A stretch of DNA of 64,000 nt from Hydrogenophilales bacterium (GTDB lineage: Bacteria > Pseudomonadota > Gammaproteobacteria > Burkholderiales > Thiobacillaceae). Position numbers and translations under genes: made by a program. Below, piece by piece: positions 18,334 through 27,224 of the stretch. The notes below the pieces were generated by a model, which was not told the origin of the DNA, did not search any database, and worked only from the letters and a program-made list of their open reading frames with translations. Numbering within the stretch: position 1 is the first letter of the stretch; each line of letters starts with the position of its first letter. Where the stretch lies: assembly GCA_016195805.1 (NCBI GenBank), contig JACPYT010000004.1:108665-172664 (forward strand), read 5' to 3'.

Positions 18334-18888
18334 ATGACGACCGGAAAATCCACTACCCTGACCAAGCTCATCGTCGTGGCGCTGGGAATGTTCGGGTTCG
18401 GATTTGCGCTGGTGCCGTTTTATTACAAGATTTGCGAGGTGAGCGGAATCAATTCCGGCGACGAGCAAAGCCTGGTGAAAAACACCCAGGTCGATACCAG
18501 TCGCTGGGTGACGATTGAGTTCGACGCCAATACCAATGAGGGGTTGCCGTGGCAGTTCACGCCGGTGCAGCACAGTCTCAAGGTGCATCCGGGCCAGCTG
18601 ATACAGGTGGAGTACGACGTGGCCAACAACAGCGACCACGCGATCGTGGGGCAGGCTGTGCCGAGCTATGGTCCGGCCCGAGCGGGCGCGTTCTTCAGGA
18701 AAATCGAGTGCTTCTGTTTCACGCCGCAGAAACTGGCGGCGGGTGAGCGCCGCCGGATGCCGGTATTGTTCGTGCTGGATCCGTCGATGGACAAGGACTT
18801 GCATACCGTGACCTTGTCCTACACGTTTTTCAACACGGACACGAAGGCGCAGACGGCGGCGCTGCGTAAGACGGGGGCGCATGGCTGA
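18334..18888 (+). CDS. ctaG: Cytochrome c oxidase assembly protein CtaG/Cox11
   Basis: Copper chaperone that delivers copper to the CuB site of subunit I. 184 residues. An N-terminal membrane anchor (about 10-29) ends at 'FYYKICEVSG'; a periplasmic Ig-like domain carries the Cu(I)-binding pair Cys126-x-Cys128 in 'KIECFCFTPQKL', and Cys34 is the conserved membrane-proximal cysteine. The order coxA, small peptide, ctaG, DUF2970, coxC is the usual one. It overlaps the next gene by 8 bp. Confidence 0.96.
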   Translation: MTTGKSTTLTKLIVVALGMFGFGFALVPFYYKICEVSGINSGDEQSLVKNTQVDTSRWVTIEFDANTNEGLPWQFTPVQHSLKVHPGQLIQVEYDVANNSDHAIVGQAVPSYGPARAGAFFRKIECFCFTPQKLAAGERRRMPVLFVLDPSMDKDLHTVTLSYTFFNTDTKAQTAALRKTGAHG

Positions 18889-19078
18889 CCGTGGCAACCT
18901 CAAGGCTGCACTCGCCGTGTTCTGGAGTTTTTTCGGCGTGCGCAAACGGCGCGATTACGACGCCGATGCAAAAAACCTGACCCCTGCGCAGATCATCATT
19001 GCCGGGCTGATCGGTGGCGTGACGTTTATTTTGACAGTGTTGCTGGTGGTGTACCTGGTGCTGCAGTTCGTGAAGTGA
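18881..19078 (+). CDS. DUF2970 family small membrane protein
   Basis: 65 residues. The short motif 'AVFWSFFGVRKRRDYDAD' near the N-terminus is typical of DUF2970, and the C-terminal half is one membrane helix ('IIIAGLIGGVTFILTVLLVV'). The function is unknown. The gene is almost always found between ctaG and coxC in betaproteobacteria. It starts inside the 3' end of ctaG, so expression is coupled. Confidence 0.85.
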   Translation: MADRGNLKAALAVFWSFFGVRKRRDYDADAKNLTPAQIIIAGLIGGVTFILTVLLVVYLVLQFVK

Positions 19079-19108
19079 ACGATCAATAGACGAGGAAGAG
19101 GGGAAGAC

Positions 19109-19975
19109 ATGAGCCTGGCACAAACCGATAAATATTATCTGCCGCAACCTTCGCTCTGGCCGATCATCGGCTCGGTCGCGCTGCTGACGATGGCTGTGGG
19201 CGGCGTCATGACCATGCACGACGTCAACCATGGCGGCTGGGTTCTGATTGCCGGGGTGGCGGTCCTGTTTTTTATGATGTTCGGCTGGTTCGGGGAAGTG
19301 ATACGCGACAGCGAGGCGGGCCGTTACAACAAGCAGGTCGACTCCTCGTTCCGCTGGTCAATGAGCTGGTTCATCTTTTCCGAGGTGATGTTCTTCGCCG
19401 CCTTTTTCGGTGCGCTGTTTTATACCCGGGTGCTGTCGGTCCCCTGGCTGGGCGAGTCCGATACGATGCAACAGCTCTGGCCTACCTTCAAGGCGACGTG
19501 GCCGACCGCGGGCCCCGGCCTGACCGCCGATGGCCTGAAATTCACCCCGATGGAGGCATGGGGCATCCCGGCCATCAACACGCTGCTGCTGCTGAGTTCC
19601 GGCGTCACCGTGACCTGGGCACACTGGGGGCTGAAAAAGAGCAACCGCACGCAGCTGATCCTGGGGCTGGCGATGACGGTGGCGCTCGGTATAACCTTTC
19701 TTGGCCTGCAGGCCTTCGAATACCATCACGCCTACACCAAAATGGGGCTGACGCTGGGTGCCGGCGTCTATGGCGCGACCTTCTTCATGTTGACCGGTTT
19801 CCACGGTTTTCATGTGCTGGTGGGGACGACAATGCTGATCGTCATGCTGCTGCGTTCGATCGCCGGGCATTTCACCGCCGACCATCACTTCGCTTTCGAG
19901 GCGGTGTCGTGGTACTGGCACTTTGTCGACGTGGTGTGGGTGCTGCTGTTCATCCTGGTCTACTGGTTGATCTGA
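19109..19975 (+). CDS. coxC: Cytochrome c oxidase subunit III
   Basis: 288 residues, seven membrane helices. It stabilises the oxidase core and helps keep the D-channel active. Family features include 'SFRWSMSWFIFSEVMFFAAF' (acidic Glu in helix III), 'GLQAFEYHHAYTKMGL', 'FFMLTGFHGFHVLVG' and the C-terminal 'SWYWHFVDVVWVLLFI'. GAGGAAGAGGGGAAG upstream forms a strong ribosome-binding site. It is the last gene of the operon before a bidirectional terminator. Confidence 0.97.
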   Translation: MSLAQTDKYYLPQPSLWPIIGSVALLTMAVGGVMTMHDVNHGGWVLIAGVAVLFFMMFGWFGEVIRDSEAGRYNKQVDSSFRWSMSWFIFSEVMFFAAFFGALFYTRVLSVPWLGESDTMQQLWPTFKATWPTAGPGLTADGLKFTPMEAWGIPAINTLLLLSSGVTVTWAHWGLKKSNRTQLILGLAMTVALGITFLGLQAFEYHHAYTKMGLTLGAGVYGATFFMLTGFHGFHVLVGTTMLIVMLLRSIAGHFTADHHFAFEAVSWYWHFVDVVWVLLFILVYWLI

Positions 19976-20019
19976 GCCCCTCCTCGGGATCGCCACGTCA
20001 GGGCGTGGCACGGTTCAAC

Positions 20020-20046
20020 AAAAAGCCGCGTCCAGCGCGGCTTTTT
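20020..20046. terminator. Bidirectional intrinsic terminator after coxC
   Basis: AAAAAGCCGCG (20020-20030) pairs with CGCGGCTTTTT (20036-20046) around a 5-nt loop. A-run and T-run flank the stem, so it can end both the coxC transcript (plus) and the small convergent DUF2909 gene (minus). Confidence 0.9.
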
Positions 20047-20061
20047 GTTGCGGCGGATGGC

Positions 20062-20262
20062 TTAGCGTAGTCCGGTTTGCGGGATGATGCCGAAGTAGTA
20101 GCCGCCCATCAGCAGCAGAAAGAGGGTAAGGGAGAGCGCGACGCGCACGGTGAGCATCTTGACCGTGCGATCCGATTGGCCCTTGTCCTTGATGAGGTAG
20201 TAGAGTGCGCTGGCGAGGCTGGCCAGGATGAACACGATGAAGAGCAGGGCAATGATGCGCAT
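20062..20262 (-). CDS. DUF2909-type twin transmembrane small protein
   Basis: 66 residues with two hydrophobic helices ('IALLFIVFILASLASALYYL' and 'VALSLTLFLLLMGGYYFG') joined by a basic loop 'IKDKGQSDRTVKMLTVR'. The function is unknown. It is encoded against the cox genes, between coxC and the SURF1 gene, a position where this family is commonly found. ATG 20262 matches the family start; the frame continues upstream across the SURF1 gene only as a shadow. Confidence 0.8.
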   Translation of the reverse strand: MRIIALLFIVFILASLASALYYLIKDKGQSDRTVKMLTVRVALSLTLFLLLMGGYYFGIIPQTGLR

Positions 20263-20310
20263 GGAACGGTACGCTCGCAAAAATCCCAGTCTAACCGGAT
20301 TGACGGTCCC

Positions 20311-21048
20311 ATGCACTTGTTGAAGCTGCGCGTCGGCGCATGGCAGTTTGCACCGGGTGTGTGGCCGACCCTGGCTGCGCTGTTCTTCTTTGTGCTGACC
20401 CTGTGGCTCGGCAATTGGCAGAGCGGACGCGCTGAAACCAAGCGAGCCCTGCAGGCGCGTTACGACGTGGCCATGCAGGAGGCGCCCATCCACGTCGGCA
20501 ACACACTGCTGGATCGCGATAGCGTGCTGTACCGGAAGCTGGAAGTGCGCGGTGTGTTTGACCCTTCGCACACTATCCTCCTCGACAACCGGATATACAA
20601 AAGCGTGGCGGGGTATCACGTATTGACGCCACTCATCATAGACGGCGGACCGCTCGCCATTCTGGTCAATCGCGGCTGGGTGGGAGTCGGGCGCTCGCGC
20701 GAGCAGGTTCCGCTGCCGCCGACGCCGCGCGGACGGGTGCAGATCGAAGGCATGGCCGTCGAGCCGCAAAGCCGCTATCTCGAATTGGCGCATACGGCGC
20801 CGCAGGGACGCGTGTGGGAGAACCTGGATTTCGCGCGCTATGCCGCGACCACCCGGCTGACCTTGCAACCGGTGCTGTTGTTGCAGACGAGTCCGCAGGC
20901 GGATGGCTTGCAGCGTGACTGGCCGCGCCCCGATACCGGCGTCAGCATGCACGTCAGCTATGCGATCCAGTGGTACAGTCTGGCGACGACGCTGGCGGTG
21001 TTGTGGCTGGTATTGAATGTGAAACGTCATCGGGGTGATGGCGACTGA
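20311..21048 (+). CDS. SURF1 family cytochrome oxidase assembly protein
   Basis: 245 residues. SURF1/Shy1 proteins help insert or hold heme A during oxidase maturation. The pattern is two terminal membrane helices (about 20-38 and near the C-terminus, 'WYSLATTLAVLWLVLN') with a periplasmic domain between. 'LGNWQSGRAETKRAL', 'ILLDNRIYKSVAGYHVLTPL' and 'ILVNRGWVGVG' match family hallmarks. The start ATG 20311 is set by the family N-terminus; no strong ribosome-binding site is present. Its stop overlaps the next gene (TGATG). Confidence 0.92.
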   Translation: MHLLKLRVGAWQFAPGVWPTLAALFFFVLTLWLGNWQSGRAETKRALQARYDVAMQEAPIHVGNTLLDRDSVLYRKLEVRGVFDPSHTILLDNRIYKSVAGYHVLTPLIIDGGPLAILVNRGWVGVGRSREQVPLPPTPRGRVQIEGMAVEPQSRYLELAHTAPQGRVWENLDFARYAATTRLTLQPVLLLQTSPQADGLQRDWPRPDTGVSMHVSYAIQWYSLATTLAVLWLVLNVKRHRGDGD

Positions 21049-21641
21049 TGTACCCAACGTCCGGAATGGTTTCAAGTATGCAATTGAGCTCGCGCAGCAA
21101 ATTCCTGTTTCTGATCGGCGTGTTCCTGATGCCCGCGGTGGCCGCCTATCTGGCCTACGCGGGCTGGCGTCCGGCCGGCCATTCCAATTACGGCGATTTG
21201 CTCAAGGTGACGCCCTTGCAGCAGACAGCGGGGAGTACCTTCGACGGCCATCCGTTCAATCTGGATGCGCTACGCGGCAAATGGGTGATGGTGCATGTGG
21301 GCCCCGCACGCTGCGATGCGGCCTGTGCACGGCAACTCTACCTGATGCGCCAGACGCGGATCGCGCAGGGGAAGGAGCAGGACCGCATCGAACGGCTGTG
21401 GGTGATGACCGATAGCGGGGCACCGGACACGCAGCTATTGCAGGCACATCCCGGTTTGCATGTCTGGCGACCGGCTGACGCAGGCTTCGTGACGCAGTTT
21501 CCTGCGGCGCAGGATCGGGCCGCGCACATTTATCTGGTCGACCCGCTGGGCAACCTGATGCTGCGTTTCCCGGCGCCGGTCGATCCCAAAGGCATGATGA
21601 AAGATCTCAGGCTGCTGCTCAAGGCGTCCCAGATAGGTTGA
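21048..21641 (+). CDS. Sco/SenC-like thioredoxin-fold membrane protein
   Basis: About 197 residues. It has an N-terminal membrane anchor ('FLFLIGVFLMPAVAAYLAY') and a thioredoxin-like periplasmic domain with 'WVMVHVGPARCDAACARQLY', where Cys-x3-Cys sits at the place of the Sco copper motif. The C-terminal 'AAHIYLVDPLGNLMLRF' matches the Sco-like fold end. It probably assists copper transfer or thiol reduction of the CuA site. ATG 21048 overlaps the SURF1 stop; internal ATGs at 21066 and 21078 are possible starts. Confidence 0.8.
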   Translation: MYPTSGMVSSMQLSSRSKFLFLIGVFLMPAVAAYLAYAGWRPAGHSNYGDLLKVTPLQQTAGSTFDGHPFNLDALRGKWVMVHVGPARCDAACARQLYLMRQTRIAQGKEQDRIERLWVMTDSGAPDTQLLQAHPGLHVWRPADAGFVTQFPAAQDRAAHIYLVDPLGNLMLRFPAPVDPKGMMKDLRLLLKASQIG

Positions 21642-21653
21642 CTCGGACTGACC

Positions 21654-22637
21654 ATGACGACATACCGCAAATTCATCCTGGTTGCCCTGATCCTCGCGTT
21701 CGGGGTGGTGACCCTGGGTGCTTACGTTCGCTTGTCCGATGCCGGATTGGGATGCCCTGACTGGCCCGGATGCTACGGCAAGCTGACGCCGCACAATGCG
21801 GCCGCTGCCATCAATGCCGAACTGGCCGTGCGCCCCGACGGACCGGTGTCCCCTGCGAAAGCCTGGAAGGAAATGGTGCACCGTTACTTTGCCGGCACCC
21901 TCGGCCTGCTGGTGCTGGCCATTGCCGTGCTGGCATGGCGTGGGCGGGGCGAAACCCGCGGCGGCCTGGGGCTGCCGCTGCTGTTGCTCGGCTTGATCGT
22001 GTTTCAGGCGATGCTGGGAATGTGGACGGTCACCCAGTTGCTGAAGCCGTTGATCGTCAGCTCGCATTTGCTGGGGGGCATGACGACACTCTCCCTGCTG
22101 TGGTGGCTGTGGTTGCGCGAACGCGGCCAATACGGCCACTCTTATTATGCGAACAGCGATCATCTGCGCGGTAGTGCCATGCTGGGGCTGGCGCTGGTGG
22201 CGGTGCAGATCGGGCTGGGCGGTTGGGTGAGCACCAACTATGCGGCCCTGGCCTGCCCCGATTTCCCGGTGTGTCATGGTGCGTGGATGCCACCCATGGA
22301 TTTCGAGCAGGGTTTCACCCTGCACCGGAAGCTCGGCGAAACCGCTACAGGCGAATTGCTGCCGCTGACAGCCTTGACGGCCATTCACTGGACGCATCGG
22401 GTCATGGCGCTGGTGGTGACGCTGTATTTGGGATGGCTGGTGACGCGCCTGTTGCGCAGCCCCGGTTATGCCAGCATGGGCCTGGCCATTGGCGGCTTGC
22501 TGGCGGTGCAGGTTTCGTTGGGCATCAGCAATGTCGTGTTCAGCCTGCCGCTGCCGGTGGCGGTGGCGCATAACGCCGGCGCGGCGCTGTTGCTGTCCAG
22601 TCTGGTGCTGCTGAATTATCGGGTACGCAGGAGATGA
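21654..22637 (+). CDS. ctaA: Heme A synthase
   Basis: COX15/CtaA family, 327 residues with about eight membrane helices. It oxidises the C8 methyl of heme O to make heme A for the aa3-type oxidase. Recognisable elements are '[20 protein letters not shown]' near the N-terminus, the heme-ligand His regions ('[15 protein letters not shown]', '[11 protein letters not shown]'-like '[14 protein letters not shown]', '[11 protein letters not shown]', '[11 protein letters not shown]') and the cysteine pair in '[14 protein letters not shown]'. It overlaps ctaB by 4 bp. Confidence 0.96.
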   Translation: MTTYRKFILVALILAFGVVTLGAYVRLSDAGLGCPDWPGCYGKLTPHNAAAAINAELAVRPDGPVSPAKAWKEMVHRYFAGTLGLLVLAIAVLAWRGRGETRGGLGLPLLLLGLIVFQAMLGMWTVTQLLKPLIVSSHLLGGMTTLSLLWWLWLRERGQYGHSYYANSDHLRGSAMLGLALVAVQIGLGGWVSTNYAALACPDFPVCHGAWMPPMDFEQGFTLHRKLGETATGELLPLTALTAIHWTHRVMALVVTLYLGWLVTRLLRSPGYASMGLAIGGLLAVQVSLGISNVVFSLPLPVAVAHNAGAALLLSSLVLLNYRVRRR

Positions 22638-23536
22638 GTATGGAATCCTTGGCGATTCAGGGCGCGGCCTGTCGTTGTCAGCAGTTTCTGGCCTTGTGCA
22701 AGCTGCGTGTGGTCAGCCTGATCGTATTCACGGCGGTGATCGGCATGTTTCTCGCCGTGCCCGGCTGGCCGGCGTGGAACGCACTGTGGGCGGGGACGCT
22801 TGGCATCGCCCTGGTGGCCGGTGCGGCCGCGGCATTCAATTGCCTGATCGAGCAGAAAATCGACGCCGTGATGGCGCGTACGCGCGCGCGTCCGCTGCCA
22901 CGCGGCGAACTGACGAGTGTCCAGACGCTGGTGTTCTCCGGCGTGGTGGGCGGAGCGGGTCTGTATCTGCTGAACGTCTTCGTCAACCCGCTCACGATGT
23001 GGCTGACGCTGGCCACGTTCGTTGGCTATGCGGTGATCTATACGGCGGTACTGAAACCGGCCACGCCGCAAAACATCGTCATCGGCGGCGCTTCCGGCGC
23101 GATGCCGCCGGTGCTGGGCTGGGCGGCGGCCACAGGCGAGATTCACCACGACGCCCTCCTGCTGTTTCTCATCATTTTTGCCTGGACGCCGCCGCACTTC
23201 TGGGCGCTCGCGCTGTACCGGCGCGAGGAATATGCCCGGGCCGGATTGCCGATGCTGCCGGTGACGCATGGCGAGGCCTATACCCGTTTGCATGTGCTGC
23301 TATATACCTTGTTGCTGTTTGCCGTGACCATGTTGCCGGTCGGCACCGGCATGGGCGGGTGGATATACCTGATCGGCGCCGTTTTGCTTGGCGGCCGTTT
23401 CATCCACTACGGCTGGCGGCTGTATCGCGAATACAGCGATGCCTTGGCAAAACAGACATTCCGCTATTCCATCTGGTATTTGAGCGTGTTGTTTGCGATC
23501 ATGCTGGTGGACCATTATTTCCATTTACCCATTTGA
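22634..23536 (+). CDS. ctaB: Protoheme IX farnesyltransferase (heme O synthase)
   Basis: UbiA-type prenyltransferase that adds a farnesyl group to heme b. 300 residues, about nine membrane helices. The first prenyl-diphosphate site is '[20 protein letters not shown]' (N-x3-E-x3-D form, usual in betaproteobacteria); the second lies near '[17 protein letters not shown]'. '[13 protein letters not shown]' is a COX10 signature. It feeds CtaA, encoded just upstream; both serve the caa3 oxidase. ATG 22634 overlaps the ctaA stop. Confidence 0.97.
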   Translation: MSMESLAIQGAACRCQQFLALCKLRVVSLIVFTAVIGMFLAVPGWPAWNALWAGTLGIALVAGAAAAFNCLIEQKIDAVMARTRARPLPRGELTSVQTLVFSGVVGGAGLYLLNVFVNPLTMWLTLATFVGYAVIYTAVLKPATPQNIVIGGASGAMPPVLGWAAATGEIHHDALLLFLIIFAWTPPHFWALALYRREEYARAGLPMLPVTHGEAYTRLHVLLYTLLLFAVTMLPVGTGMGGWIYLIGAVLLGGRFIHYGWRLYREYSDALAKQTFRYSIWYLSVLFAIMLVDHYFHLPI

Positions 23537-23562
23537 TTTGTATGGGGATTTGAGGGTTTATC

Positions 23563-23591
23563 TGGATATTCGGACAGGATTGTTTTATATT
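23563..23591 (+). promoter_or_regulatory. Putative promoter of the Rrf2 regulator-sco pair
   Basis: TGGATA (23563-23568) and TATATT (23586-23591) are separated by exactly 17 bp and lie 30 bp before the Rrf2 start codon, in an 84-bp gap after ctaB that is A/T-rich for this genome. This suggests that the regulator has its own promoter. Confidence 0.4.
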
Positions 23592-23620
23592 GTCTCCAGT
23601 TTGTTTCGTTGGGGTACAGG

Positions 23621-24085
23621 ATGATCCTCTCACGCACCAGTCAGTATGCCGTCCAGGCGCTGATCTACATGGCTACCCAGCCTGACGCCACGCCGGTGCT
23701 GAACAAGGACATCGCCGCCAAACTGGGTGTGCCCGCGCCCTATCTGGCCAAGATCCTGCAAAGCCTGGCCAAGGGCAACCTGCTATTTTCCTTTCGCGGC
23801 CGTCTCGGTGGCTTCTGTTTGCGCGAAGGCGGCGACAAAGTGACGCTGATGCAAATTCTGCTGCTGACCGAAGGGCCGGCATTCACCCAGAGCTGCCTGT
23901 TGGGGCTGAAAAAATGCAGCGATGAAACGGCATGCCCGCTGCATTTCCGCTGGGTTCCCGTGAAGAAGAAAATCATCGACCTGCTGCAGGACACCACGCT
24001 GGACAAGCTGGCGAAGGCGGTCGAGTCCGGCAAGTACCGGCTCGCGGACATCCCGGGAGAATTGTTCGAGCAGATCAAGGCATGA
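23621..24085 (+). CDS. Rrf2 family transcriptional regulator, probably Fe-S binding
   Basis: 154 residues. The N-terminal winged helix-turn-helix 'LSRTSQYAVQALIYMA' and 'IAAKLGVPAPYLAKILQSLA' is typical of Rrf2/IscR/NsrR proteins. Three cysteines, Cys92, Cys99 and Cys105, occupy the cluster-binding loop ('SCLLGLKKCSDETAC'), close to the IscR spacing. It may therefore sense nitric oxide, oxygen or Fe-S status. It lies between ctaB and sco and overlaps sco (ATGA), just upstream of the cbb3 operon, so oxidase genes are likely targets. Which ligand it senses is unknown. Confidence 0.9.
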   Translation: MILSRTSQYAVQALIYMATQPDATPVLNKDIAAKLGVPAPYLAKILQSLAKGNLLFSFRGRLGGFCLREGGDKVTLMQILLLTEGPAFTQSCLLGLKKCSDETACPLHFRWVPVKKKIIDLLQDTTLDKLAKAVESGKYRLADIPGELFEQIKA

Positions 24086-24675
24086 CAGGCTGGCGTGCCG
24101 CAGTCTGGGGCGCGGCCCTGTTCGCGCTGACGGGTTGCCAGCCCGCCCCGCAATCTCCCGTGTTCCAGGCGACCGACATTACGGGCGCGGCCTTTGCACG
24201 GGATTTCCGGCTGACCGATCATAACGGCCGGATACGCACGCTGGCGGATTTCCGGGGCAAGGTCGTCGCCATTTTCTTTGGCTACACGCATTGCCCCGAT
24301 GTGTGCCCCACCACGCTGTCGGACTTCGCCGCTGCGCTCAAACTATTGGGCGCGCAAGCCGGGCGCGTACAGGTCATTTTCGTGACGCTGGATCCGCAGC
24401 GAGATACGCCGGAAATCCTGAAGCAGTTCGTGCCCGCCTTCAATCCGAGCTTTCTCGGGATGTACACCGATGCCGACACGCTGAAGCGGTTGGCGAAAGA
24501 ATACAAAGTGGTCTATCAAAAGACATCGGTAAAAGCGGCGGACGATTACCTCATCGACCACAGTGCCGGGACCTACGTCTATGATCCCCGGGGACATTTG
24601 AGGCTACTCATGCCCTATGGCAGCAGCCCCGAGGCAATCGCTCACGATTTGAAGGCGCTGCTCGAGACGCCTTGA
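24082..24675 (+). CDS. SCO1/SenC/PrrC copper chaperone, lipoprotein
   Basis: 197 residues. The signal peptide ends in a lipobox (LTGC, Cys near 17), so it is anchored in a membrane on the periplasmic side. The copper-binding 'GYTHCPDVCPTTL' (CxxxC) and the distal His in 'YLIDHSAGTYVYDP' are both present. Sco proteins load the CuA site of subunit II and in some bacteria aid cbb3 assembly. It is coupled to the Rrf2 gene and lies 120 bp before ccoN, so it may serve either oxidase. Confidence 0.94.
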   Translation: MTGWRAAVWGAALFALTGCQPAPQSPVFQATDITGAAFARDFRLTDHNGRIRTLADFRGKVVAIFFGYTHCPDVCPTTLSDFAAALKLLGAQAGRVQVIFVTLDPQRDTPEILKQFVPAFNPSFLGMYTDADTLKRLAKEYKVVYQKTSVKAADDYLIDHSAGTYVYDPRGHLRLLMPYGSSPEAIAHDLKALLETP

Positions 24676-24686
24676 ACTGAGTTTGG

Positions 24687-24718
24687 GCTTGCGGGACGCA
24701 AGCTGACCGGCATATAAT
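24687..24718 (+). promoter_or_regulatory. cbb3 operon promoter with overlapping hairpin
   Basis: A consensus -10 TATAAT (24713-24718) is preceded, 18 bp upstream, by a weak -35 TTGCGG (24689-24694). A perfect 7-bp inverted repeat, GCTTGCG (24687-24693) and CGCAAGC (24697-24703), covers the -35 region. It could be an operator or the end hairpin of sco. No FNR/ANR box is recognisable nearby. Confidence 0.55.
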
Positions 24719-24795
24719 CCCGCAGTTTTTTAATATAACCATATGCTGTTAAGGCGCAGCAGCAGGCGCTATTTTGGGTACAACAGGAGCGGTCC

Positions 24796-26250
24796 ATGGC
24801 GGTAACCACATATTCCGGTGCGGAGCAGTACAACTTCGAGGTCGTTAAGAAATTTGGCGTCATGTCCATTGTTTGGGCGATGGTCGGCATGTTCGTTGGC
24901 GTGTATATCGCCTCAGAACTGGCCTGGCCGTTTCTGAACTTCGACAGTCCGTACATTTCGTTCGGGCGATTCCGCCCTGTCCACACCACCACGGTGATTT
25001 TCGGCTTTGGCGGTTCGGCGCTGTTTGCCACCTCCTACTACGTGGTCCAGCGTACCTGCCAGACCCGCCTGATTTCTGACGGCATGGCCAGCTTCACGTT
25101 CTGGGGCTGGATGGCGGTCATCGCGCTGGCTGACGTCAGCTATATGCTGGGCTATACCCAGTCGCGCGAATACGCTGAAATGGAGTGGCCGATCGACATC
25201 CTGATCGAGATCGTCTGGGTGACCTACCTCATCCTGTTCGTCGGCACCATCATGCGCCGCAAGCAGCCGCACATCTATGTGGCCAACTGGTTCTATGTGT
25301 CCTTCATTCTGGCCACCGCGCTGCTGCATACCTTCAACAACCTGGCCGTACCCATCAACCTGTTCTCGATGAAGTCCTACAGCCTGTTCTCGGGCGTGCA
25401 GGATGCGATGACGCAGTGGTGGTACGGCCACAATGCAGTGGGCTTCTTCCTGACGGCTGCCTTCCTTGGCATGATGTACTACTTCGTGCCCAAGCAGGCC
25501 GGTCGCCCGATCTACTCCTACCGCCTGTCCATCGTCCACTTCTGGGCACTGAGCTTCATGTACATGTGGGTGGGCGCGCACCACCTGCACTGGACCGCGT
25601 TGCCTGACTGGACCTCGTCGCTGGCTGCCGCGTTCTCCATCCTGCTGCTGATGCCCTCGTGGGGCGGCATGATCAACGGCATCATGACCCTGTCCGGCGC
25701 CTGGGACAAACTGCGTACCGATCCGATCATGCGCTTCATGATCGTGGCGCTGTCGTTCTACGGCATGTCGACCTTCGAGGGCCCGATGATGTCGCTGAAG
25801 GAAGTCAATGCGCTGTCGCACTACACCGACTGGACCGTTGGCCACGTCCATTCCGGCGCGCTCGGCTGGGTGGCGATGATCTCCTTCGGTTCGCTGTATC
25901 ACATGATGCCCAAACTGTGGGATACCAAAATGTATAGCCGCAAGCTGATCGAGTGGCACTTCTGGCTGGCCACCATCGGCATCGTGCTCTATATCGTCGC
26001 GATGTGGATTTCCGGTATTACCCAGGGTCTCATGTGGCGTGCGTTCGACCAGTTCGGCAACCTGCAGTACTCGTTCGTCGAGTCGGTCGCGGCCATGCAC
26101 CCGTTCTACGCGATGCGCGCGATTGGCGGCATGTTCTTCCTGACGGGCATGTTGACGATGGCCTTCAACATGTTCATGACCATCCGTCAGGGCAAACGCG
26201 AAAGCGCCGCGCTGGAAGCCAAGCTGGCAAGCAAGCTGGCTCACGCATGA
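24796..26250 (+). CDS. ccoN: Cytochrome c oxidase cbb3-type, subunit I
   Basis: Catalytic subunit of the high-affinity C-type heme-copper oxidase, 484 residues, about twelve helices with heme b and heme b3-CuB. Markers are '[20 protein letters not shown]', '[19 protein letters not shown]' (CuB His and cross-linked Tyr region), '[14 protein letters not shown]' and '[16 protein letters not shown]'. It starts at ATG 24796 after ACAGGAG. Expected under low oxygen in betaproteobacteria. First gene of ccoNOQP. Confidence 0.98.
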   Translation: MAVTTYSGAEQYNFEVVKKFGVMSIVWAMVGMFVGVYIASELAWPFLNFDSPYISFGRFRPVHTTTVIFGFGGSALFATSYYVVQRTCQTRLISDGMASFTFWGWMAVIALADVSYMLGYTQSREYAEMEWPIDILIEIVWVTYLILFVGTIMRRKQPHIYVANWFYVSFILATALLHTFNNLAVPINLFSMKSYSLFSGVQDAMTQWWYGHNAVGFFLTAAFLGMMYYFVPKQAGRPIYSYRLSIVHFWALSFMYMWVGAHHLHWTALPDWTSSLAAAFSILLLMPSWGGMINGIMTLSGAWDKLRTDPIMRFMIVALSFYGMSTFEGPMMSLKEVNALSHYTDWTVGHVHSGALGWVAMISFGSLYHMMPKLWDTKMYSRKLIEWHFWLATIGIVLYIVAMWISGITQGLMWRAFDQFGNLQYSFVESVAAMHPFYAMRAIGGMFFLTGMLTMAFNMFMTIRQGKRESAALEAKLASKLAHA

Positions 26251-26267
26251 TTCGGGAAAGATAGACC

Positions 26268-27014
26268 ATGAACTTCAACTTCAAACACGAATGGATTGAA
26301 ACCAACATCGGCCTGATGGCGGTGTTGACCATGCTGGCGATCAGCGTCGGCGGCCTGGTGGAAATCGCCCCCTTGTTCTTCATCGACAAGACCATCGAAA
26401 AAGTCGACGGCGTACGTCCCTATACGCCGCTGGAGCAGCGTGGGCGCGACATCTATCAGCGCGAGGGCTGCTACCTCTGCCACTCGCAGATGATCCGTCC
26501 GTTCCGCGACGAGAAGCTGCGCTACGGCCACTACTCGCTGGCGGCGGAATCGCAATACGATCACCCCTTCCAGTGGGGCTCCAAGCGTACCGGTCCCGAC
26601 CTGGCGCGGGTGGGCGGCAAATATTCGAACGAATGGCATGTGCAGCACCTGATCGCGCCACGTTCGATGGTGCCCGAGTCGGTGATGCCGAACTTCCCTT
26701 GGCTGCTCACGACCCCGCTGGATATTTCCGACATCACGGATCGCATGATGGCCTTGCGCAAGGTGGGGGTGCCGTATTCGCTGACTGATGCCGAGTACAA
26801 GGCGAACGTGGCCCGGTTCGGCGAAACCGTTGCCAAGCAACTGCACATTCCTAATGCGCAGCAGAGCCTGATCGAGCAGGCCAACTTCGGCAACTACGAC
26901 GGCGATCGTTCCGGTATTTCCGAGATGGACGCATTGGTGGCCTATTTGCAGGTGTTGGGGACCATGGTCGATTTCAACAAATACAAAGACGATGCATTCG
27001 TCAACGACCGCTGA
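26268..27014 (+). CDS. ccoO: Cytochrome c oxidase cbb3-type, subunit II (mono-heme c)
   Basis: 248 residues. One N-terminal membrane anchor (about 14-39) and one heme c motif, Cys68-x2-Cys71-His72 in '[15 protein letters not shown]'. It relays electrons from CcoP to the active site. '[20 protein letters not shown]' and the axial Met in '[10 protein letters not shown]' match the family. The gene follows ccoN after 17 bp. Confidence 0.97.
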   Translation: MNFNFKHEWIETNIGLMAVLTMLAISVGGLVEIAPLFFIDKTIEKVDGVRPYTPLEQRGRDIYQREGCYLCHSQMIRPFRDEKLRYGHYSLAAESQYDHPFQWGSKRTGPDLARVGGKYSNEWHVQHLIAPRSMVPESVMPNFPWLLTTPLDISDITDRMMALRKVGVPYSLTDAEYKANVARFGETVAKQLHIPNAQQSLIEQANFGNYDGDRSGISEMDALVAYLQVLGTMVDFNKYKDDAFVNDR

Positions 27015-27038
27015 TCGAACGCAATCCGGGGGTTTGAA

Positions 27039-27224
27039 ATGGAATTGTTGATGTGGTTTTCGAAGCCGGAAAACACCAAACCTCTGGGACTGGTCATTTT
27101 TTTCGTCACCTTTATCGGCATCGTGATCTACGTCTACGGTAGCAAGAAGCGGAGCGACCAACTCGAGTCCTACCGCAATATACCGTTCATCGACGATGAG
27201 GAAGACACGAAGGACAAGCAATGA
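27039..27224 (+). CDS. ccoQ: cbb3-type cytochrome oxidase subunit CcoQ
   Basis: 61 residues with one membrane helix ('LGLVIFFVTFIGIVIYVYG') and an acidic C-terminal tail. CcoQ stabilises the cbb3 complex but is not catalytic. The position between ccoO and ccoP and the 4-bp overlap with ccoP secure the call, as sequence conservation in the family is low. Confidence 0.93.
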   Translation: MELLMWFSKPENTKPLGLVIFFVTFIGIVIYVYGSKKRSDQLESYRNIPFIDDEEDTKDKQ

